A stretch of DNA of 14,514 nucleotides from DASQFQ01 sp035633075 (GTDB lineage Bacteria; Actinomycetota; Thermoleophilia; Solirubrobacterales; Solirubrobacteraceae), in assembly GCA_035633075.1 (NCBI GenBank), contig DASQFQ010000291.1:1-14514 (forward strand). The letters are read 5' to 3'. The translations under genes and the position numbers were made by a program. Of the stretch, positions 7,246 through 14,329 are shown in pieces (within the stretch, counting starts at the first letter, position 1; each line of letters begins with the position of its first letter). The notes below the pieces were generated by a model that had not been told where the DNA came from, did not search any database, and saw nothing but the letters and a program-made list of their open reading frames with translations.

Positions 7246-8271
7246 ATGATGATCGTGATGAAGGCGGCGGCGACGGAGGACGAGGTCCAGGCCGTCATCG
7301 ACCGGATCGAGGCGGTTGGCGCGCGTGCGCACCCCTCGCGCGGGGAGGAGGTCACCGTCATCGGCGCGATCGGCGACCGCGACCACGTCGCGCGCCTGGA
7401 GCTCGAGGGCGCGCCCGGGGTCGACCAGGTGGTGCCGATCCTCAAGCCCTACAAGCTCGCGTCTGCGCAACTGCGCAGCGGCGAGCGCACGGTGGTCGAG
7501 GTCGAGGGCCGCCGCATCGGCGCCGAGCACTTCTCGCTGATCGCCGGACCGTGCACGGTCGAGTCGCGCGACCAGCTGCTGACCACCGCGCGGACCGTGC
7601 GCGACGCCGGCGCGTCGCTGCTGCGCGGCGGCGCCTACAAGCCGCGGACGTCGCCCTACGCGTTCCAGGGTCTCGGTCAGGAGGGGTTGCGGCTGCTCGC
7701 CGAGGCGAAGGCCGAGACCGGGCTGCCGATCGTCACCGAGCTGATGGACGTGCGCGATCTCGAGGCCGTGCTCGAGGTAGCCGACGTCATTCAGGTCGGT
7801 GCGCGCAACATGCAGAACTACACCCTGCTGGCCGAGATCGGCCGCTCCGGGTGTCCGGCGCTGATCAAGCGCGGGCTCTCCTCGACGCTCGAGGAGCTGC
7901 TGATGGCGGCCGAGTACATCCTCAAGGAGGGCAACCCCAACGTGCTGCTGTGCGAGCGGGGGATCCGGACCTTCGAGACCGCCTACCGCTACACGCTCGA
8001 CCTCACGGCCGTGCCCGTCCTCAAGGAGCTCTCGCACCTCCCGATCATCGTCGACCCCAGCCACGCCGCCGGGCGCCGCGCGCTCGTGCTCCCGCTCTCG
8101 CTGGCGGCCGCCGCCGCGGGCGCCGACGGGATCATCGTCGAGGTCCACCCCCGGCCCGAGGAGGCGATCTGCGACGGCCCGCAGGCGCTGGTCGCCGACC
8201 GGTTCGCGGACTACGTCGAGCAGGTCGAGCGCGCCGCGGCCGTCGCCGGCAAGGTGCTGTCGGCGGCTTGA
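7246..8271 (+). CDS. aroF: 3-deoxy-7-phosphoheptulonate (DAHP) synthase, type I beta with N-terminal ferredoxin-like domain
   Basis: This enzyme condenses phosphoenolpyruvate and erythrose 4-phosphate to DAHP, the first step of aromatic biosynthesis. Residues 1 to about 70 form a ferredoxin-like domain as in the Thermotoga maritima enzyme, where that domain mediates Tyr/Phe feedback. The barrel carries 'IAGPCTVES' (99-107), 'RGGAYKPRTSPYAFQG' (127-142), 'QVGARNMQN', 'IKRG' and 'VDPSHAAGRR'. Likely metal ligands Cys103, His273, Glu299 and Asp310 line up with T. maritima Cys102, His272, Glu298 and Asp309. A GAGGAG (7231-7236) sits nine bases before ATG 7246, the clearest ribosome site in the window. 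The 263-base upstream gap suggests this gene heads its own operon aroF-tyrA-aroA-cmk-der. Feedback type is inferred from the domain. Confidence 0.95.
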   Translation: MMIVMKAAATEDEVQAVIDRIEAVGARAHPSRGEEVTVIGAIGDRDHVARLELEGAPGVDQVVPILKPYKLASAQLRSGERTVVEVEGRRIGAEHFSLIAGPCTVESRDQLLTTARTVRDAGASLLRGGAYKPRTSPYAFQGLGQEGLRLLAEAKAETGLPIVTELMDVRDLEAVLEVADVIQVGARNMQNYTLLAEIGRSGCPALIKRGLSSTLEELLMAAEYILKEGNPNVLLCERGIRTFETAYRYTLDLTAVPVLKELSHLPIIVDPSHAAGRRALVLPLSLAAAAAGADGIIVEVHPRPEEAICDGPQALVADRFADYVEQVERAAAVAGKVLSAA

Positions 8272-9332
8272 TCCTCGCGATCCTCGGCGTCGGGCTGATC
8301 GGCGGGTCCGTGGGGCTCGCCGCGCGCGAGCGGCTCGGGGCCGAGGTGCGGGGCCACGACCCGGGCCCGGGTGTGCTCGACGCGGCGCTGGCCCGCGGGG
8401 CGATCGCCACCGCCTGCTCGTCGGCGGCCGAGGCGCTGCGGGGAGCGGACGCCGCCTTCGTCGCGGCTCCCGTGGGGGCGCTGCCGGTCGCCGTCCGCGA
8501 GGCCCTGGACCGCGCCGGCGACGAGTGCGTGGTCACCGACGTCGGCTCGACCAAGCGCGACCTCGTCGCCGCGGTGCGGGATCGCCGCTTTATCGGCGGC
8601 CACCCGCTGGCCGGCGCCGAGACCACCGGGGTCGAGCATGCCCGCGCCGGGCTGTTCGACGGCGCGACGTGGTACCTGACGCCGACGGCCCACACCGAGG
8701 GCGTGCTCTACGAGCGCCTCTACCGGCTGCTCGCCGACCTCGGCGCCCACCCGGCGGCGATCGACGCCGAGGCCCACGACCGCCTGATGGCGTCCGTGTC
8801 GCACCTCCCGCACGTGCTGGCCAATGTGCTGGTCGCGCAGGCGGCCGACGCCTTGGAGGCCGAGCGCCTCCCGGCCACCGGGCCGAGCTTCCGCGACGCC
8901 ACGCGCGTGGCCGGCGCGTCCACTGCGATCTGGCGCGACATCTACCTCTCCAACGCCGACGCGCTCGTGGCCGCCATCGACGACACCGTGCGCCGCCTGG
9001 CCGCCCTGCGCGGCGCGCTGGCCGGGCGCGACGAGGCGGTCGTGGTGGAGTGGAACGACCGTGCCCGCGAGGCGCGGCGGCGGCTTCTGGAAGCCGACCT
9101 GGCGGGCGGCGAGGTCCACGAGCTGCGCGTCTCGGTCCCGAACCGTCCGGGGGTGGTCGCCGAGGTGGCGCTCGCGCTCGGCGGCTCCGGCGTGAACATC
9201 CTGGACATGGCCCTGTATCCCGCCGCCGACCGGTCGAGCGGCTCGATCGCCCTGTGGATCGCCGGGGAGGAGCGGGCGGGCGAGGCCGAGGCGCTCATCG
9301 GCGCGCTCGGCTTCGCGGTGGCGCGGGCCTGA
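8268..9332 (+). CDS. tyrA: Prephenate dehydrogenase with C-terminal ACT domain
   Basis: TyrA oxidatively decarboxylates prephenate to 4-hydroxyphenylpyruvate on the tyrosine branch. Similarity begins immediately after the aroF stop, and the only nearby in-frame start is the TTG at 8268, which overlaps that stop as TTGA. AAGGTG (8251-8256) lies 11 bases upstream. This gives 354 residues. The Rossmann 'GVGLIGGS' (7-14) is followed by 'VTDVGSTK' (89-96), 'IGGHPLAGAETTG' (109-121) and 'SHLPHVLAN' (178-186), which carries the conserved catalytic-region histidines. An ACT-like domain occupies about 284-354 with 'VSVPNRPGVVAEV' and 'GVNILDM', suggesting amino-acid feedback, probably tyrosine. The open frame extends far upstream (to 7551) through aroF in another frame, but that part is spurious. 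Confidence 0.94.
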   Translation: MILAILGVGLIGGSVGLAARERLGAEVRGHDPGPGVLDAALARGAIATACSSAAEALRGADAAFVAAPVGALPVAVREALDRAGDECVVTDVGSTKRDLVAAVRDRRFIGGHPLAGAETTGVEHARAGLFDGATWYLTPTAHTEGVLYERLYRLLADLGAHPAAIDAEAHDRLMASVSHLPHVLANVLVAQAADALEAERLPATGPSFRDATRVAGASTAIWRDIYLSNADALVAAIDDTVRRLAALRGALAGRDEAVVVEWNDRAREARRRLLEADLAGGEVHELRVSVPNRPGVVAEVALALGGSGVNILDMALYPAADRSSGSIALWIAGEERAGEAEALIGALGFAVARA

Positions 9333-9333
9333 G

Positions 9334-10626
9334 ATGTTCTTCGCCCCGGCCACCGGCGGGCTGCGCGGCACGCTCTCACCACCGCCCGACAAGTCGCTCT
9401 CGCACCGCGCCGCCCTGCTCGCCGCCATGTGCTCCGATCCCGTGCGGATCGTCAACTACCTCGACGCCGACGACACCAACGCCACGCTCCGCGCCGTGCA
9501 GGCGCTCGGCGCGCTTCCCGAGCGCCGCCCAGAAGGGCTCGTGGTCCGCGGCACCGGCCTGCGGGCCGCCGTCCAGCCCGACGGGATCATCGACGTGGGC
9601 AACGCCGGGACGCTGATGCGGCTGTTGCCCGGGTGGCTGGCCGGCCAGCCCGGCGGCGGGCGCTGGACGCTCGACGGCGACGCGTCCATCCGCCGCCGGC
9701 CCGTCGACCGCGTCGCCGAGCCGCTGCGCCGGATGGGCGCGCAGATCGAGGCGCGCGAGGACCGCTTCGCCCCCTTCACGGTCACCGGCGCGCGGCTGGA
9801 GGGCATCGACTACGAGCTCCCCGTCGCCTCCGCCCAGGTCAAGTCCTGCGTGCTGCTCGCCGGCCTGCTGGCCACCGGCTCGACGACGGTCCGGGAGCCC
9901 GCCCCGACCCGCGACCACACGGAGCGCCTGCTCGCCCGCGCCGGAGCAAGGATCGATCGCGACGCGGGCAGCGTCACCGTGGATCCCCAGGACGAGCTCG
10001 AGCTTGACGAGATCCACGTGCCCGGCGATCCCTCCTCGGCCGCCTTCCACGTCGCGGCGGCGCTGCTGGTCCCGGGCTCGCGGCTGGTGCTCGAGGGGGT
10101 CGGGGTGAACTGGACGCGCGTCGGCTTCCTGCGCATCGCGCAGCGCATGGGCGCGGTGATCGTCGGCCCGCTCGAGGAGGCGGACGCCGCGGACCCGGCG
10201 CAGGAGCCGGTCGCCGAACTCGACGTCGCGCACAGCCCGCTGGGCGGCACGAGCGTCGAGGCCGACGAGGTCCCGCTGGCCATCGACGAGCTGCCGCTGG
10301 TGGCGATGCTCGGCTGCTTCGCCGAGGGCGAGACCGTCGTGCGCGGCGCCGAGGAGCTGCGGCTCAAGGAGTCCGACCGCATCGCGACCGTGGTCGACGG
10401 CCTGCGCGCACTCGGCGCCGAGATCGAGGCGACCGAGGACGGCTTCGCGGTCACCGGCTCGGGCGGGCTTCGCGGTGGGGTCATCGAGGCCCATGGCGAT
10501 CACCGCCTCGCGATGCTCGGTGCGGTCGCCGGCTTCGCCTCGCGCGAGGGGACCGAGGTGGTGGGGATGGAGGCCGCGGCGGTGTCGTATCCGGGCTTCG
10601 TCGACGACCTCGCGCGGCTCATCTAG
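9334..10626 (+). CDS. aroA: 3-phosphoshikimate 1-carboxyvinyltransferase (EPSP synthase)
   Basis: AroA joins shikimate 3-phosphate and phosphoenolpyruvate to form EPSP, the penultimate step to chorismate. It has 430 residues and starts one base after the tyrA stop. Motifs in order: 'PPDKSLSHR' (17-25, with Lys20, Ser21, Arg25), 'GNAGTLMRLL' (89-98), 'DASIRRRPVDR', 'SAQVKSCVLLAGL' (166-178), 'TRDHTERLL' (192-200), 'GDPSSAAFH' (231-239), 'NWTR' (259-262), 'AIDELPL' with probable catalytic Asp318, 'RLKESDRI' (343-350, Glu346) and 'GDHRLAM'. Gly92 occupies the position of E. coli Gly96. Several segments resemble class II enzymes while the first loop is class I-like (see findings). A 12-base gap separates it from cmk. 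Domain and length are complete. Confidence 0.96.
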   Translation: MFFAPATGGLRGTLSPPPDKSLSHRAALLAAMCSDPVRIVNYLDADDTNATLRAVQALGALPERRPEGLVVRGTGLRAAVQPDGIIDVGNAGTLMRLLPGWLAGQPGGGRWTLDGDASIRRRPVDRVAEPLRRMGAQIEAREDRFAPFTVTGARLEGIDYELPVASAQVKSCVLLAGLLATGSTTVREPAPTRDHTERLLARAGARIDRDAGSVTVDPQDELELDEIHVPGDPSSAAFHVAAALLVPGSRLVLEGVGVNWTRVGFLRIAQRMGAVIVGPLEEADAADPAQEPVAELDVAHSPLGGTSVEADEVPLAIDELPLVAMLGCFAEGETVVRGAEELRLKESDRIATVVDGLRALGAEIEATEDGFAVTGSGGLRGGVIEAHGDHRLAMLGAVAGFASREGTEVVGMEAAAVSYPGFVDDLARLI

Positions 10627-10638
10627 CCTCTCCTGGCC

Positions 10639-11271
10639 ATGGTCATCGCCATCGACGGCCCCGCGGGGGCCGGGAAGTCGTCCGTCGCCCGCGCCGCCGC
10701 CGAGCGGCTGGGCTTCACCTACCTCGACACGGGGGCGATGTACCGAGCAGTCGCCTACTGGGCCTCGACCGTCCACCTACCTGCCGCGCGCGTGGCGCAC
10801 GGTACGCGGATCGAGGTCGGCGAGCGGGTCGTGCTCGACGGCCACGACCTGACTCAGCACATCCGCGAGCCCTGGGTCTCGGAGGCGGCCTCCCGCGTGT
10901 CCGCCGACCCCGCCGTGCGCGAGGCCCTCGTCGAGCAACAGCGACGGATCCTGGCCGAAGGCGACTGGGTGGTCGAGGGGCGTGACATCGGCACGGTCGT
11001 CGCGCCCGACGCGGAGGTGAAGGTGTTCCTCACCGCCGATCCGGAGGAGCGCGCCCGCCGGCGCGCCGCCGAACTGAGGACCGACGCCGAGAGCGTGCTC
11101 GCCGACCTCGTGGAGCGGGACGCGCGCGACTCCCAGCGCGCCCACGCCCCGCTGGCCCCCGCCGCCGACGCGGTGCCGGTGGACTCCACCAGCCTCTCGC
11201 TCGAGGAGGTCGTCGACCAGATCCTGACGCTGGCCGTCGAGGCGAGGGAGATCGACGGCGGGGCGCGATGA
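10639..11271 (+). CDS. cmk: Cytidylate (CMP) kinase
   Basis: Cmk phosphorylates CMP and dCMP with ATP, feeding CTP, dCTP and DNA/RNA synthesis. The 210-residue protein has the P-loop 'GPAGAGKSS' (7-15), 'YLDTGAMYRAVA' (28-39), the nucleotide-binding 'VVEGRDIGTVV' (111-121), 'VFLTADPEERARRR' (129-142), the arginine-rich lid 'RDSQRAHAPLAP' (163-174) and a terminal 'VDSTSLSLEEVV'. It is slightly short for the family (E. coli 227), with the difference around residues 40-65 in the NMP-binding region. All catalytic motifs remain. No strong ribosome site precedes ATG 10639, but the aroA stop is only 12 bases upstream, so coupling is likely. Its stop overlaps the der start as ATGA. The aroA-cmk adjacency is common in bacteria. 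Confidence 0.95.
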   Translation: MVIAIDGPAGAGKSSVARAAAERLGFTYLDTGAMYRAVAYWASTVHLPAARVAHGTRIEVGERVVLDGHDLTQHIREPWVSEAASRVSADPAVREALVEQQRRILAEGDWVVEGRDIGTVVAPDAEVKVFLTADPEERARRRAAELRTDAESVLADLVERDARDSQRAHAPLAPAADAVPVDSTSLSLEEVVDQILTLAVEAREIDGGAR

Positions 11272-12623
11272 CAAAGGTCGCCGTCGTCGGCTACCCCAAC
11301 GTCGGCAAGTCCTCCCTGGTCAACCGGCTGACGCAGTCGCGCGAGGCCGTCGTGCACGAGCGCCCGGGGATCACGCGCGACCGCAAGGAGCTCGAGACGG
11401 AGTGGAACGGCCGCCACTTCGCGCTCATCGACACCGGCGGGGTGGACCTCGACGACACCCAGCCGCTGGCGCTCTCGATCCAGGACCAGGTCCGGGCTGC
11501 GCTCGCCGACGCGGACGTGGCGCTGTTCGTGGTCGACGCCCGCGCGGGCGTGCGGCCCGGCGACCAGGAGGTCGCCGACCTGCTGCGCCGCGGCACGGTG
11601 CCCGTGGTGCTGGCGGCCAACAAGGTGGACACGCCGCGGGACCTCGGGCTCATCCACGACTTCCACGGGCTTGGTCTCGGCGAGCCGCTGGCCGTGTCGG
11701 CCGCCCAGGGCCTCGGCACCGGGGACCTGCTCGACCGCGTCGTCGAGCTCCTCCCGTCGGAGGACGAGGCGCCCGAGCACGACGAGGAACTCGTCCGGCT
11801 CGCCGTCATCGGCCGGCCCAACGTGGGCAAGTCCTCGCTGGTCAACGCGTTCCTGGGCCGCGAGCGGGTGATCGTCTCGCCGGTGCCCGGCACCACGCGC
11901 GACGCGATCGACACTCCGCTCGATCTCGACGGCCGCAGGCTGCTGCTGGTCGACACCGCCGGCATCCGCCGCGCCGCCAAGGTCTCGGAGTCCGTCGAGT
12001 ACTACACGACGCTGCGCTCTCAGCGCGCCGCCGAGCGCGCCGACGTCGCCCTCGTCGTGTGCGACGCGGTCGACGGCGTGACCTCCCAGGACCTGCGCAT
12101 CGCCGACCTGGCGATGCGGTCCGGGTGCGCGACGGCGCTCGTGCTCAACAAGTGGGACCTCACCGGCGGCGACTCGACCAACGCCGATCCTGCACGTGGC
12201 GTTGGTGCCAGCGACCTCGACCGCGAGCGCGCGCGGGTCGCCCGCAAGCTGCGGCTGCGCCCGCGCGTCATGACCGCCTCGGCCGTGACCGGGCGCCACG
12301 TGCAGCGCCTGCTGGTGGAGGCGCTCTCGCTGGCCGACCGCTCCCGGCACCGGGTTCCCACCCCGGAGCTCAATCGCTTCCTGGCCGACGTGACCATGGC
12401 GCGGCAGCCGCCCGCCAAGCAGGGCCACCGCCTCAAGATGCTCTACATGGCCCAGATCGGCGTGCGCCCGCCGCGCTACTCGATCCAGGTCAACTCCCGC
12501 ACGCGGGTGACCCGCGAATACGCGTACTTCGTCGAGAACCGCCTGCGTGAGCGCTACGCACTGGAGGGGATCCCGCTGGTGATCGACTTCGCGGAACGCA
12601 AGCAGCGCCGGCGCGCCGGATGA
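11268..12623 (+). CDS. der: Ribosome biogenesis GTPase Der (EngA)
   Basis: Der has two tandem GTPase domains and acts in 50S ribosomal subunit maturation. In this 451-residue protein domain 1 carries 'GYPNVGKSS' (8-16), 'PGITRD', 'DTGG' (55-58) and 'NKVD' (118-121). Domain 2 carries 'GRPNVGKSS' (182-190), 'PGTTRDAIDTP', 'DTAG' (229-232) and 'NKWD' (294-297), with 'SAVTG' as the fifth G motif. A C-terminal KH-like domain spans about 360-451. Between 'NKWD' and 'SAVTG' the spacer is about nine residues longer than in B. subtilis, and the extra stretch ('GDSTNADPARGVGAS', about 301-315) is encoded by a palindromic segment with unusual codons. The start overlaps cmk by ATGA. All GTP-binding motifs are intact, so I expect a functional protein. 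Confidence 0.96.
   Translation: MTKVAVVGYPNVGKSSLVNRLTQSREAVVHERPGITRDRKELETEWNGRHFALIDTGGVDLDDTQPLALSIQDQVRAALADADVALFVVDARAGVRPGDQEVADLLRRGTVPVVLAANKVDTPRDLGLIHDFHGLGLGEPLAVSAAQGLGTGDLLDRVVELLPSEDEAPEHDEELVRLAVIGRPNVGKSSLVNAFLGRERVIVSPVPGTTRDAIDTPLDLDGRRLLLVDTAGIRRAAKVSESVEYYTTLRSQRAAERADVALVVCDAVDGVTSQDLRIADLAMRSGCATALVLNKWDLTGGDSTNADPARGVGASDLDRERARVARKLRLRPRVMTASAVTGRHVQRLLVEALSLADRSRHRVPTPELNRFLADVTMARQPPAKQGHRLKMLYMAQIGVRPPRYSIQVNSRTRVTREYAYFVENRLRERYALEGIPLVIDFAERKQRRRAG
12177..12206 (+). repeat. Inverted repeat inside der, flanked by a near-direct repeat
   Basis: ACCAACGCC (12177-12185) and GGCGTTGGT (12198-12206) are perfect 9-bp inverted repeats around a 12-base loop. Flanking copies gcgactcgacc (12169-12179) and gcgacctcgacc (12211-12222) differ by one base and lie 42 bases apart, a multiple of three. 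The segment uses codons ending in T or A (GAT CCT GCA CGT, GTT GGT), unlike the rest of der. It looks like a small palindromic insertion tolerated in frame. The repeats are seen directly; the insertion history is inferred. Confidence 0.55.
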
Positions 12624-12863
12624 GGCTCGCCAAACCGGCGCCCGGGCCTTCCGCGCGGTCCTGCCGAGCCTCCCGGGCCGGGTCGAGGCGCTAGGCTCTC
12701 TCGACCCACGCCAGCTCCTTGCGCTGGGCGAGCACAACGGGCTGAGCGAGGGCCCGTTCTCCGACGAGGCACGCGAAGACCTTCGCCGGTCCGCGCCGCG
12801 GCCGCAGTCATCGAGCGCGAGGAGACCGACACAACCGCGGAGCTGTTCTTCGAGATCCCATGA
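12622..12863 (+). pseudogene. Frameshifted coding remnant between der and metK
   Basis: In the frame beginning at 12622, 56 codons without a stop read like protein, including 'FRAVLPSLPGRVEALGSLD' and 'GPFSDEAREDLRR'. At about 12789 this frame turns to low-complexity Ser/Pro/Arg. A shift of one base gives 'VRAAAAVIEREETDTTAELF' and then 'FEIP' and a TGA at 12861-12863 that overlaps the metK start as ATGA. Joined, they make about 80 residues with mostly G/C third positions. A one-base deletion in an old gene is the simplest reading; a sequencing error is possible. There is no start codon in the first frame, so the 5' end may also be lost. I do not recognise the family. Confidence 0.45.
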
Positions 12864-14104
12864 GCAACCTGAGCGACAACGAGTATCTGTTCACATCGGA
12901 GTCGGTGACCGAGGGTCACCCGGACAAGATCGCCGACCAGATCTCCGACGGCGTTCTGGATGCGGTGATGCGTGACGATCCGACGGGTCGCGTGGCGTGC
13001 GAGACGCTGGTGAACACGGGGCTGGTGGTGGTCTCGGGCGAGATCTCCACTACGACCTACGTGGACATCCAGGAGATCGCGCGCGAGACGATCCGCAAGA
13101 TCGGCTACACCGACGCCGATCTCGGGTTCTCGGCGGATTCCTGCGCGGTGATCAACGCGATCGACAAGCAGTCCCCCGACATCGCCCAGGGCGTGGATGC
13201 GGCCTACGAGACGCGCACGGATCCCTCCGACGACGATCAGCTCGACGTCGCGGGGGCAGGAGACCAGGGCATGATGTTCGGCTACGCGTCCAGCGAGACC
13301 GACGAGCTGATGCCGTTGCCGATCTCCCTCGCGCACAAGCTCGCGCATCGCCTCGCGTCGGTGCGCCACGCCGAGGTGATTCCGTATCTGCGTCCGGACG
13401 GGAAGACGCAGGTGACGGTGCGCTATCGCGACGGGGTGCCGGTGGAGATCGAGAAGCTGCTGATCTCCACCCAGCACCGGGAGGGCGCCGAGTCGCTGAT
13501 CCCCGACGACCTGTGGGAGCACGTGGTCGAGCCGGTGCTGCCGGCCGAGCTGTATGACCCACGCAAGCTGCGCAAGAACTTCCTGGTCAACCCGACGGGG
13601 CGGTTCGTGATCGGTGGGCCGGTGGGCGACTGCGGCCTGACGGGGCGCAAGATCATCGTCGACACCTACGGCGGCATGGCGCGCCACGGCGGCGGGGCGT
13701 TCTCGGGCAAGGATCCCTCGAAGGTCGATCGCTCGGCCGCCTATGCGGCGCGCTACGTGGCCAAGAACGTCGTCGCGGCCGGGTTGGCGCAGCGTTGCGA
13801 GGTCCAGGTCGCCTACGCGATCGGGGTGGCGCATCCGGTTTCGGTGATGGTGGAGACCTTCGGGACCGAGGCGATCGGCCGCGGCCGCATCGAGCAGCTC
13901 GTGCGCGACCACTTCGACCTGCGCCCGGGCGCGTTCCGCGAGTACCTGAAGCTGCACCGCCCGATCTACCAGAAGACCGCAGCCTATGGCCACTTCGGCC
14001 GTGAGGACCACGACTTCACGTGGGAGCGCACGGACAAGGCCGCCGTGCTGCGCGACGCCGCGGGCCTCGGGAACCGCGAGGGCGCCGCTCCCAGCGTGGC
14101 CTGA
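12860..14104 (+). CDS. metK: S-adenosylmethionine synthetase
   Basis: MetK makes S-adenosylmethionine from methionine and ATP. The 414-residue protein is a little longer than the E. coli enzyme (384). The N-terminal 'FTSESVTEGHPDKIADQISD' (11-30) includes His20, the expected catalytic histidine. It is followed by 'GAGDQGMMFGYA' (132-143), 'RKNFLVNPTGRFVIGGP', 'GLTGRKIIVDTYGG' and the glycine-rich 'GGGAFSGKDPSKVDRS' (277-292). 'GHFGRED' lies near the end, and an extra tail of about 25 residues after 'FTWERTD' is low in recognisable motifs. The ATG at 12860 overlaps the stop of the upstream remnant and has no good ribosome site, so it may once have been translationally coupled to that gene. I see no SAM riboswitch in the 236 bases upstream. 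The product supplies SAM to enzymes such as RlmN. Confidence 0.97.
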   Translation: MSNLSDNEYLFTSESVTEGHPDKIADQISDGVLDAVMRDDPTGRVACETLVNTGLVVVSGEISTTTYVDIQEIARETIRKIGYTDADLGFSADSCAVINAIDKQSPDIAQGVDAAYETRTDPSDDDQLDVAGAGDQGMMFGYASSETDELMPLPISLAHKLAHRLASVRHAEVIPYLRPDGKTQVTVRYRDGVPVEIEKLLISTQHREGAESLIPDDLWEHVVEPVLPAELYDPRKLRKNFLVNPTGRFVIGGPVGDCGLTGRKIIVDTYGGMARHGGGAFSGKDPSKVDRSAAYAARYVAKNVVAAGLAQRCEVQVAYAIGVAHPVSVMVETFGTEAIGRGRIEQLVRDHFDLRPGAFREYLKLHRPIYQKTAAYGHFGREDHDFTWERTDKAAVLRDAAGLGNREGAAPSVA

Positions 14105-14107
14105 CGT

Positions 14108-14130
14108 AGGCGGACTTCCCGGATCCGCCT
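14108..14130 (+). terminator. Stem-loop directly after metK
   Basis: AGGCGGA (14108-14114) pairs perfectly with TCCGCCT (14124-14130) around a nine-base loop, starting three bases after the metK stop. No T-run follows. Position and pairing suggest the end of the metK transcript, but a U-less stem is weak evidence in such GC-rich DNA. Confidence 0.4.
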
Positions 14131-14279
14131 TCGACACCTTCGAGTGGAACGAGGGTTACCGCCCGACCTTCGGGATGGTCGGCATCGACCGGGCCGGCGG
14201 GCTGCGCCGCGAGGTACGCGAGAGCGCCCGCCGCTTCGGCGCGCTCGCGCGCACGAGATCGCTCAGCGTGTTCGAGTAA
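14127..14279 (+). pseudogene. 3' remnant of a family 1 glycoside hydrolase (beta-glucosidase type)
   Basis: From about 14130 to the TAA at 14277-14279 the sequence encodes roughly 49 residues that match the C-terminal end of GH1 enzymes. 'FDTFEWNEGYRPTFGMVGID' corresponds to the family's 'LDNFEW..GY..RFG...VD' stretch, whose Glu-Trp pair binds the sugar. 'ESARRFGALARTRSL' then matches the usual final helix. The other 400 or so residues of a GH1 enzyme are missing: the frame runs upstream into metK with no GH1 similarity. The remnant starts inside the stem-loop after metK. It has no start codon of its own, so it should be a dead fragment left by a deletion or rearrangement. Family recognition is confident from this signature. 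Confidence 0.75.
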
Positions 14280-14329
14280 CCCCGGCCGGGTATCGCCGGT
14301 CCTGGAACGCCGTGTCGTCGGGGGGGAGG

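Noticed and set aside
9376..10776. A 466-codon minus-strand frame opposite aroA
   Set aside because: No recognisable domain, opposite a full-length aroA with all motifs.
12620..12694. A 24-codon ORF from an ATG overlapping the der stop
   Set aside because: Composition is random Arg/Ser/Pro and it lies in a different frame from the protein-like remnant at the same place.
10854..12737. A 627-codon minus-strand frame across cmk and der
   Set aside because: It mirrors two conserved genes and shows only low-complexity sequence; shadow of GC-rich coding.
12624..12859. A SAM riboswitch upstream of metK
   Set aside because: No SAM-I, SAM-II or SAM-IV type core could be seen, and the interval reads as a broken coding sequence.
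12554..14137. A 527-codon minus-strand frame opposite metK
   Set aside because: It is antisense to an intact metK and its sequence has no domain character.
14280..14329. CCCGGCCGGG palindrome before the symporter as an operator
   Set aside because: Short GC-only palindromes are expected by chance at this base composition and nothing else supports a binding site.
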